Positions 8,508 through 18,373 are shown, counted from the stretch's first letter. The stretch: DNA of 64,000 nucleotides from Rhizobiaceae bacterium (GCA_028281105.1 JANQKQ010000032.1:1-64000); one strand, 5' to 3'. Notes: generated by a model not told the origin, from the sequence alone. A program made the numbers and translations.

Positions 8508-11500
8508 GTGAAGACAGGTGAACGCATAACGGCGCGGCGGCGCCTCGTTCCCGGTCGGTCGCGATGGCTGGCCGGGGTGAGCGCATTCGCGCTCGCTGCC
8601 TGTTTGGCGGTCTCACCCGCCCGCGCCAATCCCAAAGGCGGTGTGGTCGCGGACGGGCAGGCGGCCATCGCCGGCGAAGGCAGTTCTGCGGTCACCATCA
8701 CGCAAAGCTCCGAACGCGCCATCATCGACTGGGACAGCTTCTCCATCGACGCCGGCGAGCGCACCCGGTTTCTCCAGCCGGGCAGCGCGTCGGTCACCGT
8801 CAACCGGGTGGGCGGGCAGGACCCGTCGCGCATCTTCGGCGCGCTGGACGCCAACGGCCGCATCGTGCTGATCAACCGCAACGGCGTGCTGTTCGGCGCC
8901 GGCTCGAGCGTCGATGCGACGGGGCTGCTGGCCACCACCCACGAGCTCACCGACACCGACGCCTTCATGGCCGGCGAGCCGGCCCGCTTCGACGATGGCG
9001 GCGTGACGGGGACCTCGGTGGTCAACGAGGGCACGATCACGATCGGCGACGCCGGCATGGCAGCGCTGGTCGCGCCCCATGTGCGCAATTCGGGCGTCAT
9101 CAGCGCGGATCTGGGCCGGGTGACCCTGGGCGCGGCGTCCGGCTTCACCGTCGATCTGTACGGCGACGGGCTGATCAGCTTCGCGCCCGGCGATGAGATC
9201 ACGCAAACGCTGACCGACGCCGATGGTAATCCCGTCGCCGCGCTGGTCGAAAACGACGGCTCCATCAACGCCCCCGGCGGCCAGGTGCGCCTGACCGCGA
9301 ACGCCGCGCGCGAGGTGATCAACCGCTCGGTCAACACCTCCGGCATCGTGCGCGCGAGCTCGGTCAGCCAGGCCAACGGCGTGATCACGCTGGGCGGCCC
9401 CGGCGAGGTGCGCGTGGAGACCGGCGCGGTGGTCTCCACCTCGGGCACGGGCGGCGGCGGGCGCATCGAGGTCGAGGCCGGCTCGTTCATCACCGACGGC
9501 ACGGTGGAGGCCGACGCCACAGCAGGGGCCGGCGGCACGATCACGATCGATGCCGATGCCGCCAGCCTCGGCGGCCGGCTGAGCGCGTCGGGCGCGTCCG
9601 GCGGCACCATCTCGATCTACGCCGAAGGACTGCTGTCCCTGGCCGAGACGATCGCAGCCACCGGCGCGGCGGGCGCGGGCGGCATCGTCGATATCCGCGC
9701 CGGCCGGGTGATGGAGAGCACAACAGGACTGACGGAAGTCCGCGGCTTTATCGACGGCGGCGCCATCACGATCACGGCCGACACCCAGATCGCCTCGTCC
9801 GGCCGCTACATCGCGTCGGGCACCACCGGCCTGGGCGGCCGCATCGCCATGACCGCCAACGACATCCGCCTGTTCTCCGCCCATCTCGACGCCACCGGCC
9901 ACACCCGCGGCGGCCACGTGCGCATCGGCGGCGCCTTCCAGGGCGGCAAGACGCCTGACCCAACGCAAGCCTACTACGACAGCTTCGTCGGCCGCTGGGC
10001 CGGCGACCCTGCACTCGCCAATGCCCAGCAGACCTTCCTAAACGACGCGGCGGCCATCGACGTAAGAGCCACCGGCGGCATCGGCGGCACGGCCATCGTG
10101 TGGTCCGACACCACCACCACCTTCCTGGGCTCCATCGACGCCACCGGCACGGCAGGCGGCGGCAGCGTCGAAATCTCCTCGGCCCAAGATCTGCGCTACG
10201 CAGACCTGACCAGCATCGACGTCGGCACCGGCGGCCATCTGCTCCTCGATCCCAAGAACATCACCATCGGCACCGCCACACAGATATCCAACTGGGCCTA
10301 CGCAGGCATCCTGGGCATCAACTATCCAAGCCCGGAAAAGAACACCGAACTGCCGGCACTGACAGCGGGCGATCAGCTCGGTCGCGCGGTCGCGCTCAAC
10401 GGCGCCGGCGACCGCCTCGCCGTAGGTGCCTGGTTCGACGACGGATCGGGCAACGGGGTCGCCGACTCCGGCGCAGTCTATCTGTTCACCTTCACCGACA
10501 ACGACTTCTCCGGCGGCGCGCTCGCGGCGACAATCGGCGCGGACTATTCCGGCGGCAACAATGTGGACCTGACCGCGCTTGAAGCAAGCGATCGCTTCGG
10601 CGTCTCGGTCTCGCTGGATGTCGACGGCGACCGGCTCGCCGTGGGCGCCGAGTACGACGACGGGCCGAGCAACGGTTCGACCAACGTAGGCGCCGTTTAT
10701 CTGTTCACCTTCACCGACACCAACTTCTCCGGCGGGTCGCACGCCGCCACCCTCGGCGACGGCTACACCGGCGGCAACAATGTGGACGTGAGCAACCTGG
10801 CGACGTGGGACATATTCGGCCTCGCCGTCTCTCTCGACGCCGATGGCGATCGCCTGGCCGTGGGCGCGATCGGCGATGACGGGTCGGGCAACTCGGTGAC
10901 GGATGCCGGCGCGGTCTATCTGTTCACCTTCACCGACACCTCGTTTGCCGGCGGTTCGCTCGCCGCCACCATCGGCGACGGCTATTCCGGCGGCAACAAT
11001 GTGGACGTGAGCAACCTGGCGGCCAGCGATTTCTTCGGCGTCGGGGTTTCGTTGGATTCCGACGGCGACCGGCTTGCCGCCAGCGCGGAGTTCGACGACG
11101 GATCGGGCAACTCGGTGACCAATGCCGGCGCGGCCTATCTGTTCACCTTCACCGACACTTCCTTCACCGGCGGTTCGCTCGCCGCCACCATCGGCGGCGG
11201 CTATTCCGGCGGCAACAATGTGGACGTGAGTGCTTTGGAGGCGTCCGATCAGTTCGGTTCCGATATCTCGCTCAACGCGGCCGGCGACCGCCTGGCCGTC
11301 GGCGCGCTCGGCGACGACGGGTCGGGCGGCGCGACGAGCGGCGCCGGCGCGGCCTACCTGTTCACCTTCACCGACACTTCCTTCTCCGGCGGCAGTCTCG
11401 CCGGCACCATCGGTGACGCCTACACCGGCAGCAAGGATGTCGACGTGAGCAACCTGGCGGCGGACGACAACTTCGGCCGTTCGCTTTCGCTCAACGCGGC

Positions 11501-14500
11501 CGGCGACCGCCTGGTCGTGGGAGCCTTCCTCGACGACGGATCGGCCAACGCGACGAGCAACGCCGGCGCGGCCTATCTGTTCACCTTCACCGACACCTCG
11601 TTTACCGGCGGCACGCTCAGAGGCATCATCGGCTCGGGCTACGAGCGGACCGGCCTCGACATCGACCTGAGCGCGCTGGAAGCGTCCGACTATTTCGGCC
11701 GCGGCATCGCGCTCAACGCGGCCGGCGACCGTCTCGCCGTCGGCGCGTATCATGATTCAGGGTCGGGCAACGGCGTTTCCGACGCCGGCGCGGTTTACCT
11801 GTTCACCTTCTCGGACACTTCCTTCTCCGGCGGCGCACTCGCGGCCACCATCGGCGCCGATTATTCGGGCGGCAACAATGTGGATGTGACCACGCTGGAA
11901 GCAAGCGATCAGTTCGGCACCTCGGTCTCGCTCAACGCGGCCGGCGACCGTCTCGCCGTCGGCGCGGAGAACGATGATGGGTCGGGCAACGGGTCGACCA
12001 ATTCCGGCGCAGTCTACCTGTTCACGTTCGATGACGCCCAGTTCACCTCGGGCAAGGTCGAGACCATCATCGGCTCGAGCTACAGCGGCTCCAAGAACGT
12101 CAATGTGAGCGCCCTGGACGCAGACGATCGCTTCGGCAGCGGAGTTTCGCTCAACGCCGACGGCGACCGCCTGGCCGTCGGCGCGGTCCGCGATGATGGA
12201 TCGAGCGGCTCGACGACCGACGCCGGTGCGGTCTATCTGTTCACCTTCACCGATACTTCCTTCTCCGGCGGTTCGCTCGCCGCCACCTTCGGCGACGGCT
12301 ATTCCGGCGGCAACAATGTGGATGTGAGCAACCTGGAGGCCGACGACCGCTTCGGTGCCGAGGTTTCGCTCAACGCCAACGGCAATCGGCTCGCCGTCGG
12401 CGCGCTCAAGGATGACGGATCGGGCAATTCGACGACCGATGCCGGCGCGGCCTATCTGTTCACGTTCACCGACACTTCGTTTGCCGGCGGTTCGCTCGCC
12501 GCCACGATCGGCGACGGCTATTCCGGCGGCAACAATGTGGACGTTTCCAACCTGGCGGCGTCCGATGAGTTCGGCTCCGGCGTCTCGCTGGACGGCGACG
12601 GCGACCGACTGGCTGTCGGCGCGGTAGGCGATGACGGGTCGGGCAACGCGGTGAGCGGCGCCGGCGTGGTCTACCTGTTCACGTTCACCGACACTTCGTT
12701 TGCCGGCGGCTCGCTCGCCGCCACCATCGGCGCGGATTACTCGGGCGGCAAGGACTTCGACCTGACCAGCCTGGAGGCGTCCGATGGATTCGGTCGCGCT
12801 GTCGCGCTCAACGCCAGCGGCAATCGACTCGCCATTAGCGCAATCGGCGACGACGGGTCCGGCAACGGAACAAGCGACGCCGGCGCGGCCTATCTGTTTA
12901 CCTTCACCGACACCTCCTTTTCCGGCGCGTCGCTCGCCTCGACCATCGGCGACGGCTACACCGGCGGCGCCAATGTCAACGTGAGCGCGCTGGGGGGTAG
13001 CGATCGCTTCGGCGCCGGGGTTTCGCTCAACGCGGCCGGTGACCGGCTCGCCGTCGGCGCCGAGCTCGACGACGGGTCGGCCGGCGCCACGGCCAACGCC
13101 GGCGCGGTCTACCTGTTCACCTTCACCGACACCGATTTCTCCGGCGGCGCGCTCGCCGCCACCATCGGCGACGGCTACACCGGCGGCAACAATGTGGATG
13201 TCAGCACGCTCGATGCCGGCGATGCTTTCGGGGCGTCGGTGGCTCTCAATGCGGCGGGCAATCGGCTGGCGGCCGGTGCGGTCGGCGACAACGCCTCCGA
13301 CAACTCGGGCAACGACACCGGTGCGATCTATCTGTTCACGTTCACCGACACTTCGTTTGCCGGCGGGTCGCTGGCCGCGACGGTCGGCTCCGGTTACACG
13401 GGCGGCAACAATATCGATACCGCCACGGTGGAGAACAGCGACGGCTTCGGCACCGCGGTTTCGCTAAATGCGGCCGGCGACCGGCTGGCCGTCGGCTCGC
13501 TCAACGATGACGGCTCGGGCAACGCAACGCACCGGGCCGGGGCGGTCTATCTGTTCAGCTTCGCCGATACGAGCTTCTCCAGCGGGTCGCTCGCCGCCAC
13601 CATCGGTGACGGCTATTCCGCCGGCAAGAACGTCGACGTGAGCAATCTGGAGGTGGACGACCAGTTCGGCGCCGGGGTTTCTCTCAACGCGGCCGGCGAC
13701 CGGCTCGCCGTCGGCGCGAACCAGGATGACGGACGGAGCAACGCGACGAGCAATTCCGGCGCCGTCTATCTGTTCACGTTCACCGACACTTCCTTCTCCG
13801 GCGGTTCGCTCGCCGCCACCATCGGCGACGGGTATACCGGCGGCAACGATGTGGACGTGAGCAACCTGGAGGCGGGTGACGAATTCGGCTACGGGGTTTC
13901 GCTGGATTCCGACGGCGACCGGCTGGCCGTCGGCGCCCAAGGCGACGACGGGTCGGGCGACGGGGTGAGCGGCGCCGGCGCCGCCTATATCTTCACCTTC
14001 ACCGACACCAGCTTCTCCGGCGGCTCGCTCGAGGCGACCATCGGCGCCGGCTACGCCAGCGGCCTCGACCTCGACGTGACCGGTCTGGAGGCGAGCGACG
14101 GATTCGGCGTTGCGGTTTCGCTCAACGCCGCCGGCGATCGCCTGGCCGTGGGTGCTTTCGTTGAAGACGGGTTCGGCAATGGGACGACAGACGCCGGCGC
14201 GGTGTATCTGTTCAGGGGCCTGACCACTGGTTCTGTCGCCAGCGGCGGCTCCTACGCCTCGCACCAGACCGGCTCGCTCACCATCACGCCCGCCGACATC
14301 GTCGACATCCTCGACGACGGCACGGCGGTGACCCTGCAGGCTTCCAACGACATCACCGTGTCGTCGGCCATCACCGTCTCCGGCACCCCATCCTCCATCG
14401 GCGCGCTGACGCTACAGGCCGGCCGCTCGATCCTGATCAACGCCAATATCACGACGACCGCCAACAGCCAGTCCGGCGCCGTCTCGCTGTTTGCGAATGA

Positions 14501-16637
14501 CCTGCTCGCCAACGGCGTCATCGACGGCCAGCGCGACACCGGCTCGGCCGCCATCACCATGGCCTCGGGCACCGCCATCAACGCCGGCACTGCCGCCGTC
14601 TCGATCGAACTGCGCGCCGGCACCGGCAAGACCTACACCGCCAGCGGCGACATTACGCTCGACGACATTACCGCCAGCACCATCTCGGCGATCAATTCCG
14701 GGCCAACGTCCGGCTCCGGCATCATCCTCAATTCCGGCGCCACCCTGACCGCCTCATCGACTTCCGGCACCTCGATCACCCTGGCGGGTGATGACTTCAC
14801 CAACAACGCCGGTTCGGGCGCACTGTCGACCACCGGCTCGGGCCGGTTCCTTGTCTGGTCGGGCGATCCTTCGGCCGACAACCGCGGCAGCCTTACCCAC
14901 GACTTCAAGCAGTACAACGCCACCTATGGCGTCACGTCGGTGTCCGGCGGCTCTGCGCAGGACGGCTTCCTCTACACTCTGGCGCCGACGATTACGCCGT
15001 CGCTGACGGGCACCGTGTCGAAGACCTATGACACCAACACCACGGCGACGCTGGCTTCCGGCAACTACACGCTGTCGGGCAACGTCGACAGCGACACCGT
15101 CACCTTGAACAACCCGACTTCCGGCACCTATGACGACAAGACCGTCGGCACGAGCAAGACGGTCACCGCCACCGGCATCTCGGTCGCCTCGACCACCAAC
15201 TCCTCCGTCACCGTCTACGGCTACCAGTTGGCCTCGACGTCGGCCAACGGCAACGTGGGCACCATCACGGCGGTGTCGCTCACCGGCGGTCTGACGGGGA
15301 CGGTGTCGAAGACCTACGACGCCACCACCACGGCCACATTGGCCTCGGGCAACTATTCGCTTTCCGGAGTGCTGAGCGGCGACACGGTTTCCCTGAACAA
15401 CCCGTCGTCGGGCACTTACGACAACAAAACCGTCGGTACCGGAAAGACGGTCACCGTGACCGGCCTGTCGATCTCCGGCGCGGATTCGGGCAACTACACC
15501 CTGTCGTCGACTTCCGCCAACGCGGCGATCGGCACCGTCTCCGCCGCGAGCCTAACGATCACCGGCGCGTCCGCAGCCAACAAGGTCTATGACGCCGGCA
15601 CCACCGCCACCGTGACAGGTGGTTCCCTGTCGGGCGTTTTGAGCGGCGACACGGTGACGCTCAATACCGGTTCCGCATCGGGCACCTTCGCCGATAAGAA
15701 CGTGGGCTCAGGCAAGGCCGTGACCGCGTCGGGCTATGCCATCTCCGGCACGGACGCGGGCAATTACAGCCTGACCCAGCCCACGGGCCTGACCGCCAAC
15801 ATCACCGCGGCGAGTTTGACCGCCGGGCTGACCGGAACGGTGTCGAAGACCTACGACACCACCACCACCGCGACCCTGGCCTCGGGCAACTACACGCTTT
15901 CCGGCGTGCTCAGCGGCGACACGGTCTCGCTGAACAATCCGTCGTCCGGCACCTATGACAACAAGACCGTCGGCACCGGCAAGACGGTCACCGTGACCGG
16001 CCTGTCGATCTCCGGCACGGATTCGGCCAACTACACGCTGGCCTCGACTTCCGCCAACGGCGCGATCGGCACGGTGACCGCCGCGACGCTCACGGTGACG
16101 GCGGACGACGCCACGCGCGTTGCGGGCACGGCCAATCCGACGTTCACCTCGTCGATCAGCGGCCTGGCGTCCGGTGAGGGCGAGTCCGTCATCTCCGGGC
16201 TGACCCTGTCGACCAGCGCCACCGCCGCTTCCGCCGCCGGCCAATATGCCATCGTCGCCAGCGGCGCTTCCGCGACCAACTACGTCTTCGCCTATGTGGA
16301 CGGTGTGCTCACCGTGACGCAGGCCGCCACGACCACCGTCTCCGCCGATGTCAACGACAGCGCGCTGCGCATCGCGCCGTGGTGGCACACCGGCGCCGGA
16401 CGCGCGGACCCCGTCACCGGTCCCGCCATCGCGTCGGGCGACGACGGCGGTTCGAACTGGCGCATGCGCCCAACCGTCGACCGCGCCGCCGCCGCTCCGG
16501 TCGAGACCGCGGCCAACGGCGCCGCGCCCGACGGCGGCCAGTCCGCCTGGCGCTCGTTCGCCTGCTCGACGTCCGCCGACGGAGCGCTGCGCGGCGTGCT
16601 GCGCGCGGCCGCCGCCGCCATTACCGACTGCAACTGA
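8508..16637 (+). CDS. TpsA-type filamentous-haemagglutinin-like exoprotein with FG-GAP-like and YDG/MBG repeats
   Basis: This secreted protein of about 2,709 residues is the cargo of the upstream transporter. GTG 8508 is preferred because GAGGG lies 7 bases upstream; GTG 8502 is in frame but too close. It begins with an extended TpsA-type signal peptide ending PARA-NP, then the TPS secretion domain (residues about 40-300; VNRVGGQDPSRIFG, INRNGVLFG) and a beta-helical segment to about residue 620. Residues about 625-1900 are 17 full units plus one partial unit of a 73-residue repeat resembling FG-GAP_2. Residues about 2160-2520 are four YDG-like units, followed by one MBG-like domain to about 2606 and a short tail. 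The role is probably adhesion or a surface matrix. No membrane anchor is visible at the C-terminus. Confidence 0.9.
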   Translation: MKTGERITARRRLVPGRSRWLAGVSAFALAACLAVSPARANPKGGVVADGQAAIAGEGSSAVTITQSSERAIIDWDSFSIDAGERTRFLQPGSASVTVNRVGGQDPSRIFGALDANGRIVLINRNGVLFGAGSSVDATGLLATTHELTDTDAFMAGEPARFDDGGVTGTSVVNEGTITIGDAGMAALVAPHVRNSGVISADLGRVTLGAASGFTVDLYGDGLISFAPGDEITQTLTDADGNPVAALVENDGSINAPGGQVRLTANAAREVINRSVNTSGIVRASSVSQANGVITLGGPGEVRVETGAVVSTSGTGGGGRIEVEAGSFITDGTVEADATAGAGGTITIDADAASLGGRLSASGASGGTISIYAEGLLSLAETIAATGAAGAGGIVDIRAGRVMESTTGLTEVRGFIDGGAITITADTQIASSGRYIASGTTGLGGRIAMTANDIRLFSAHLDATGHTRGGHVRIGGAFQGGKTPDPTQAYYDSFVGRWAGDPALANAQQTFLNDAAAIDVRATGGIGGTAIVWSDTTTTFLGSIDATGTAGGGSVEISSAQDLRYADLTSIDVGTGGHLLLDPKNITIGTATQISNWAYAGILGINYPSPEKNTELPALTAGDQLGRAVALNGAGDRLAVGAWFDDGSGNGVADSGAVYLFTFTDNDFSGGALAATIGADYSGGNNVDLTALEASDRFGVSVSLDVDGDRLAVGAEYDDGPSNGSTNVGAVYLFTFTDTNFSGGSHAATLGDGYTGGNNVDVSNLATWDIFGLAVSLDADGDRLAVGAIGDDGSGNSVTDAGAVYLFTFTDTSFAGGSLAATIGDGYSGGNNVDVSNLAASDFFGVGVSLDSDGDRLAASAEFDDGSGNSVTNAGAAYLFTFTDTSFTGGSLAATIGGGYSGGNNVDVSALEASDQFGSDISLNAAGDRLAVGALGDDGSGGATSGAGAAYLFTFTDTSFSGGSLAGTIGDAYTGSKDVDVSNLAADDNFGRSLSLNAAGDRLVVGAFLDDGSANATSNAGAAYLFTFTDTSFTGGTLRGIIGSGYERTGLDIDLSALEASDYFGRGIALNAAGDRLAVGAYHDSGSGNGVSDAGAVYLFTFSDTSFSGGALAATIGADYSGGNNVDVTTLEASDQFGTSVSLNAAGDRLAVGAENDDGSGNGSTNSGAVYLFTFDDAQFTSGKVETIIGSSYSGSKNVNVSALDADDRFGSGVSLNADGDRLAVGAVRDDGSSGSTTDAGAVYLFTFTDTSFSGGSLAATFGDGYSGGNNVDVSNLEADDRFGAEVSLNANGNRLAVGALKDDGSGNSTTDAGAAYLFTFTDTSFAGGSLAATIGDGYSGGNNVDVSNLAASDEFGSGVSLDGDGDRLAVGAVGDDGSGNAVSGAGVVYLFTFTDTSFAGGSLAATIGADYSGGKDFDLTSLEASDGFGRAVALNASGNRLAISAIGDDGSGNGTSDAGAAYLFTFTDTSFSGASLASTIGDGYTGGANVNVSALGGSDRFGAGVSLNAAGDRLAVGAELDDGSAGATANAGAVYLFTFTDTDFSGGALAATIGDGYTGGNNVDVSTLDAGDAFGASVALNAAGNRLAAGAVGDNASDNSGNDTGAIYLFTFTDTSFAGGSLAATVGSGYTGGNNIDTATVENSDGFGTAVSLNAAGDRLAVGSLNDDGSGNATHRAGAVYLFSFADTSFSSGSLAATIGDGYSAGKNVDVSNLEVDDQFGAGVSLNAAGDRLAVGANQDDGRSNATSNSGAVYLFTFTDTSFSGGSLAATIGDGYTGGNDVDVSNLEAGDEFGYGVSLDSDGDRLAVGAQGDDGSGDGVSGAGAAYIFTFTDTSFSGGSLEATIGAGYASGLDLDVTGLEASDGFGVAVSLNAAGDRLAVGAFVEDGFGNGTTDAGAVYLFRGLTTGSVASGGSYASHQTGSLTITPADIVDILDDGTAVTLQASNDITVSSAITVSGTPSSIGALTLQAGRSILINANITTTANSQSGAVSLFANDLLANGVIDGQRDTGSAAITMASGTAINAGTAAVSIELRAGTGKTYTASGDITLDDITASTISAINSGPTSGSGIILNSGATLTASSTSGTSITLAGDDFTNNAGSGALSTTGSGRFLVWSGDPSADNRGSLTHDFKQYNATYGVTSVSGGSAQDGFLYTLAPTITPSLTGTVSKTYDTNTTATLASGNYTLSGNVDSDTVTLNNPTSGTYDDKTVGTSKTVTATGISVASTTNSSVTVYGYQLASTSANGNVGTITAVSLTGGLTGTVSKTYDATTTATLASGNYSLSGVLSGDTVSLNNPSSGTYDNKTVGTGKTVTVTGLSISGADSGNYTLSSTSANAAIGTVSAASLTITGASAANKVYDAGTTATVTGGSLSGVLSGDTVTLNTGSASGTFADKNVGSGKAVTASGYAISGTDAGNYSLTQPTGLTANITAASLTAGLTGTVSKTYDTTTTATLASGNYTLSGVLSGDTVSLNNPSSGTYDNKTVGTGKTVTVTGLSISGTDSANYTLASTSANGAIGTVTAATLTVTADDATRVAGTANPTFTSSISGLASGEGESVISGLTLSTSATAASAAGQYAIVASGASATNYVFAYVDGVLTVTQAATTTVSADVNDSALRIAPWWHTGAGRADPVTGPAIASGDDGGSNWRMRPTVDRAAAAPVETAANGAAPDGGQSAWRSFACSTSADGALRGVLRAAAAAITDCN
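10380..14210 (+). repeat. Tandem 219-bp coding repeat (FG-GAP-like units) inside the TpsA gene
   Basis: Seventeen complete in-frame units and an eighteenth partial unit stand head to tail. Every full unit is 73 codons except the sixth, which has 74. The consensus is G..VSLNAAGDRLAVGA.DDGSGN, then AGAVYLFTFTDTSFSGG, SLAATIGDGYSGGNN and VDVSNLEASD.F. Units differ mostly at a few positions, so the array arose by recent duplication or is kept uniform by gene conversion. Each unit has the length expected for a beta-propeller-type blade or a beta-solenoid rung set. Confidence 0.93.
14992..16080 (+). repeat. Four YDG-type domain repeats in the TpsA gene
   Basis: Four units of roughly 90 codons each carry K.YD...TAT, then SG.LSGDTV, SGT(Y/F).(D/N)K.VG and GKTVT. 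The first, second and fourth also share the DNA stretch ctgac-gg-ac-gtgtcgaagacctac-gac with few changes. In the family these bacterial-surface domains act as stalk or spacer modules. An MBG-like domain (16081-16325, motif TVTADDATRVAGTANP) follows directly. Confidence 0.75.
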
Positions 16638-16654
16638 GGAAACGGAGGCCCCCA

Positions 16655-17203
16655 ATGACCCTCAACAACCCCAAGACCTTCAAGGCCAAGGCACGACATG
16701 CCGCCGCAGCCATCGCGCTGGTGCTCGCGAGTCCCGCCGCCGCATCAGACGAGCCCAAAAACGAGATCCACGGCGACTGGGCCGTGCGCTGCGTCGAGCG
16801 CGAGGCGCTGCCGCCCTGCGACATGGTGCAGTTCGCCACCCACCGCGAAAACGGCGAGGCGGTGATGCAGTTCTCGATCGCCCATGCCGGCCGCGAGGAC
16901 GCCTATGGCATGCAGATCATGGTGCCGCTGGGCGTGCGGCTTTCGGGCGGCGTCGCCATCCGCGTCGACGAGGGCTCGCCGATGACCGGCTTTGAGTTCA
17001 CCCGCTGCGAGGCCGCCGGCTGCTACATCGAGCGGGTGGTCAGCGACGAGGTGCTCGAACCGTTCAGGGCGGGCGATGCTGGCGTCCTGGGCGTCATCGA
17101 CCGTACCGGCGAGCCGCTGGTGATCCCGCTGTCCTTCCGAGGCTTCACCAAGGCGCTCGCCACCATCACCGAGCGCAACCGGCAATGGGCGGACAACATC
17201 TAG
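16655..17203 (+). CDS. IalB-family (invasion-associated locus B) periplasmic protein
   Basis: This 182-residue protein starts at ATG 16655, with GGAGG-type sequence (aggaaacggagg) upstream. It has a signal peptide ending ASPAAAS and the IalB domain: GDWAVRC near residue 39, a cysteine in PPCDMVQF, then VPLGVRLSGG, the paired cysteines of FTRCEAAGCY and IPLSFRGF near the end. IalB-family proteins are small exported proteins of unclear biochemical role, first linked to erythrocyte invasion by Bartonella. It follows the TpsA gene by 17 bases, so it is probably co-transcribed and may help fold or guard the exoprotein in the periplasm. That role is an inference. Confidence 0.88.
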   Translation: MTLNNPKTFKAKARHAAAAIALVLASPAAASDEPKNEIHGDWAVRCVEREALPPCDMVQFATHRENGEAVMQFSIAHAGREDAYGMQIMVPLGVRLSGGVAIRVDEGSPMTGFEFTRCEAAGCYIERVVSDEVLEPFRAGDAGVLGVIDRTGEPLVIPLSFRGFTKALATITERNRQWADNI

Positions 17204-17218
17204 GATCCGCCGCCTCAT

Positions 17219-17400
17219 TCCTCTCCCTCAGGGGACAGATGTCGACGCGGCCGACAGTGAGGGTTGGTGCGGCGGGCACCGAGAATGCGGCGTCACCCCC
17301 TCTGTCCCTTCGGGACATCTCCCCCCTGGAGGGTGGGTGGGGCAGCGCCGTGCCGCGTTCTCCACTCTCTCCTCGTGGGGGCAGAATGGAAGCGGGGCGT
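17219..17400. repeat. Composite intergenic palindromic repeat, family A
   Basis: This copy carries a gtcgacgcggccgacagtgaggg half (17237-17265), the core ccccctctgtcccttcgggacatctcccc (17296-17325) and a ctctctcctcgtggggg half (17364-17382). The same three blocks recur elsewhere in the window. It fills the space between the IalB-family gene and tRNA-Gln. Confidence 0.7.
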
Positions 17401-17456
17401 TCGCGCAATTGTTGCGGGCGAAAACGGGAATCGTTATAGACTTTGGCCGGCTTCGA

Positions 17457-17531
17457 TGGGGTGTAGCCAAGTGGTAAGGCAGCGGTTTTTGGTACCGCCA
17501 TGCGCAGGTTCGAATCCTGCCACCCCAGCCA
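17457..17531 (+). tRNA. tRNA-Gln (anticodon TTG)
   Basis: This 75-base cloverleaf has acceptor TGGGGTG paired with CACCCCA, a D arm with GCCAAGTGGTAAGGC, anticodon stem GCGGT/ACCGC around the loop TTTTGGT (anticodon TTG, glutamine), T arm GGTTCGAATCC and an encoded GCCA end. It stands alone between the TPS operon and the curli-type locus. Confidence 0.96.
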
Positions 17532-17567
17532 TCCCTTCAAGCCATCCCTTCACGCCTTCCTGCGCGC

Positions 17568-18302
17568 CTATTCCTGGGTAATCGTCACGCCGGGGCTCGC
17601 CTGGTGAAGGATCAGGCTGCGGCCGCCGCGCTGGACGATGGTGGCGCTCTGGCCGCCGATCTGGCTCAGCTGCAGCGTGTTGTTGCCGTTTTCCTGGCGG
17701 ATGTCGGCGCTGTTGGCGTTGGACACCTGGGACAATTGCGCCGTATTGCCGCCGCCGGTCTGAACCAGGTTGAGCGAGTTGTCGTCGCCGTCCTGGCTCA
17801 CATCCACCACGTTGGCGATGCCGCCCTCCAGGCCTTGTTCGATGCTGATGGTGTTTCGCGTACCGCTCATCAGCAGTTCGATCCGGCCCGCCTGTCCGCC
17901 CTGAACCGTTTCGACCAGGGCGCCCGAGACGATCGAAAGGTCGGCGTCGAGCGTGTTCGCCGCGCCGGTCTGGACCGCGTCGACCAGCGAGGCATCCCCG
18001 GTCAGCCGCACGGTCTGCCGGTGATCGCCTCCGGCCTGGCGCGAGCGCACGTCGAGCCGCTCTCCGGAAGTGCCGATGCGCGCGGAAGTGTCCGAGACCT
18101 CCCGCTGACCCACATCGATCGTGCCCGAGCCGAACTGCTTGATGGTAATCGCCGAATGGTTCGCGTTGATGATGGACACGCGGACCTCGCCGGCGAAGGC
18201 GGGCGAAGTGGCCAAGGCGAAAGCCAGCGCGCGCGCGAGCAAGCGCGGCCACGGCCGACCACGCCCGGATCGGTTCACCTTCTTACGGATTCGCGTTGCC
18301 AC
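17568..18302 (-). CDS. Curlin-repeat protein (CsgA/CsgB-like fibre subunit)
   Basis: Started at GTG 18302 (ribosome site aagggaag upstream; ATG 18329 is an alternative), this 244-residue protein has a basic signal peptide ending SPAFA-GEV. The mature N-terminus carries VRVSIINANHSAITIKQFGSG, a motif shared with the two proteins upstream. The C-terminal third is a run of curlin hemirepeats of 11-12 residues, each with a glutamine and asparagines: VDVSQDGDDNS, LNLVQTGGGNT, AQLSQVSNANS, ADIRQENGNNT, LQLSQIGGQS, ATIVQRGG. Curlins polymerise as amyloid on the cell surface after export through CsgG. It is the last gene of the csgF-csgG cluster, separated from it by repeat DNA. Confidence 0.85.
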   Translation of the reverse strand: MATRIRKKVNRSGRGRPWPRLLARALAFALATSPAFAGEVRVSIINANHSAITIKQFGSGTIDVGQREVSDTSARIGTSGERLDVRSRQAGGDHRQTVRLTGDASLVDAVQTGAANTLDADLSIVSGALVETVQGGQAGRIELLMSGTRNTISIEQGLEGGIANVVDVSQDGDDNSLNLVQTGGGNTAQLSQVSNANSADIRQENGNNTLQLSQIGGQSATIVQRGGRSLILHQASPGVTITQE

Positions 18303-18373
18303 CTGGTCTTCCCTTTGCTCTCGCCCCACCCATCATCCCGGCCTGCGCGGGGCTGACGCGCCGCCCCGCCCGT

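Noticed and set aside
6545..9610. 1,021-codon open frame on the minus strand opposite the TPS genes
   Set aside because: It is a high-GC shadow of tpsB and tpsA; the product is low-complexity Pro/Arg/Gly/Ala sequence without domains.
10038..11753. 571-codon minus-strand frame with repeats opposite the TpsA array
   Set aside because: Its repeats are simply the complement of the 219-bp coding units.
10380..14210. Possible CRISPR or satellite array
   Set aside because: The units are 219 bases, in frame and diverge at silent and coding positions; there are no unique spacers.
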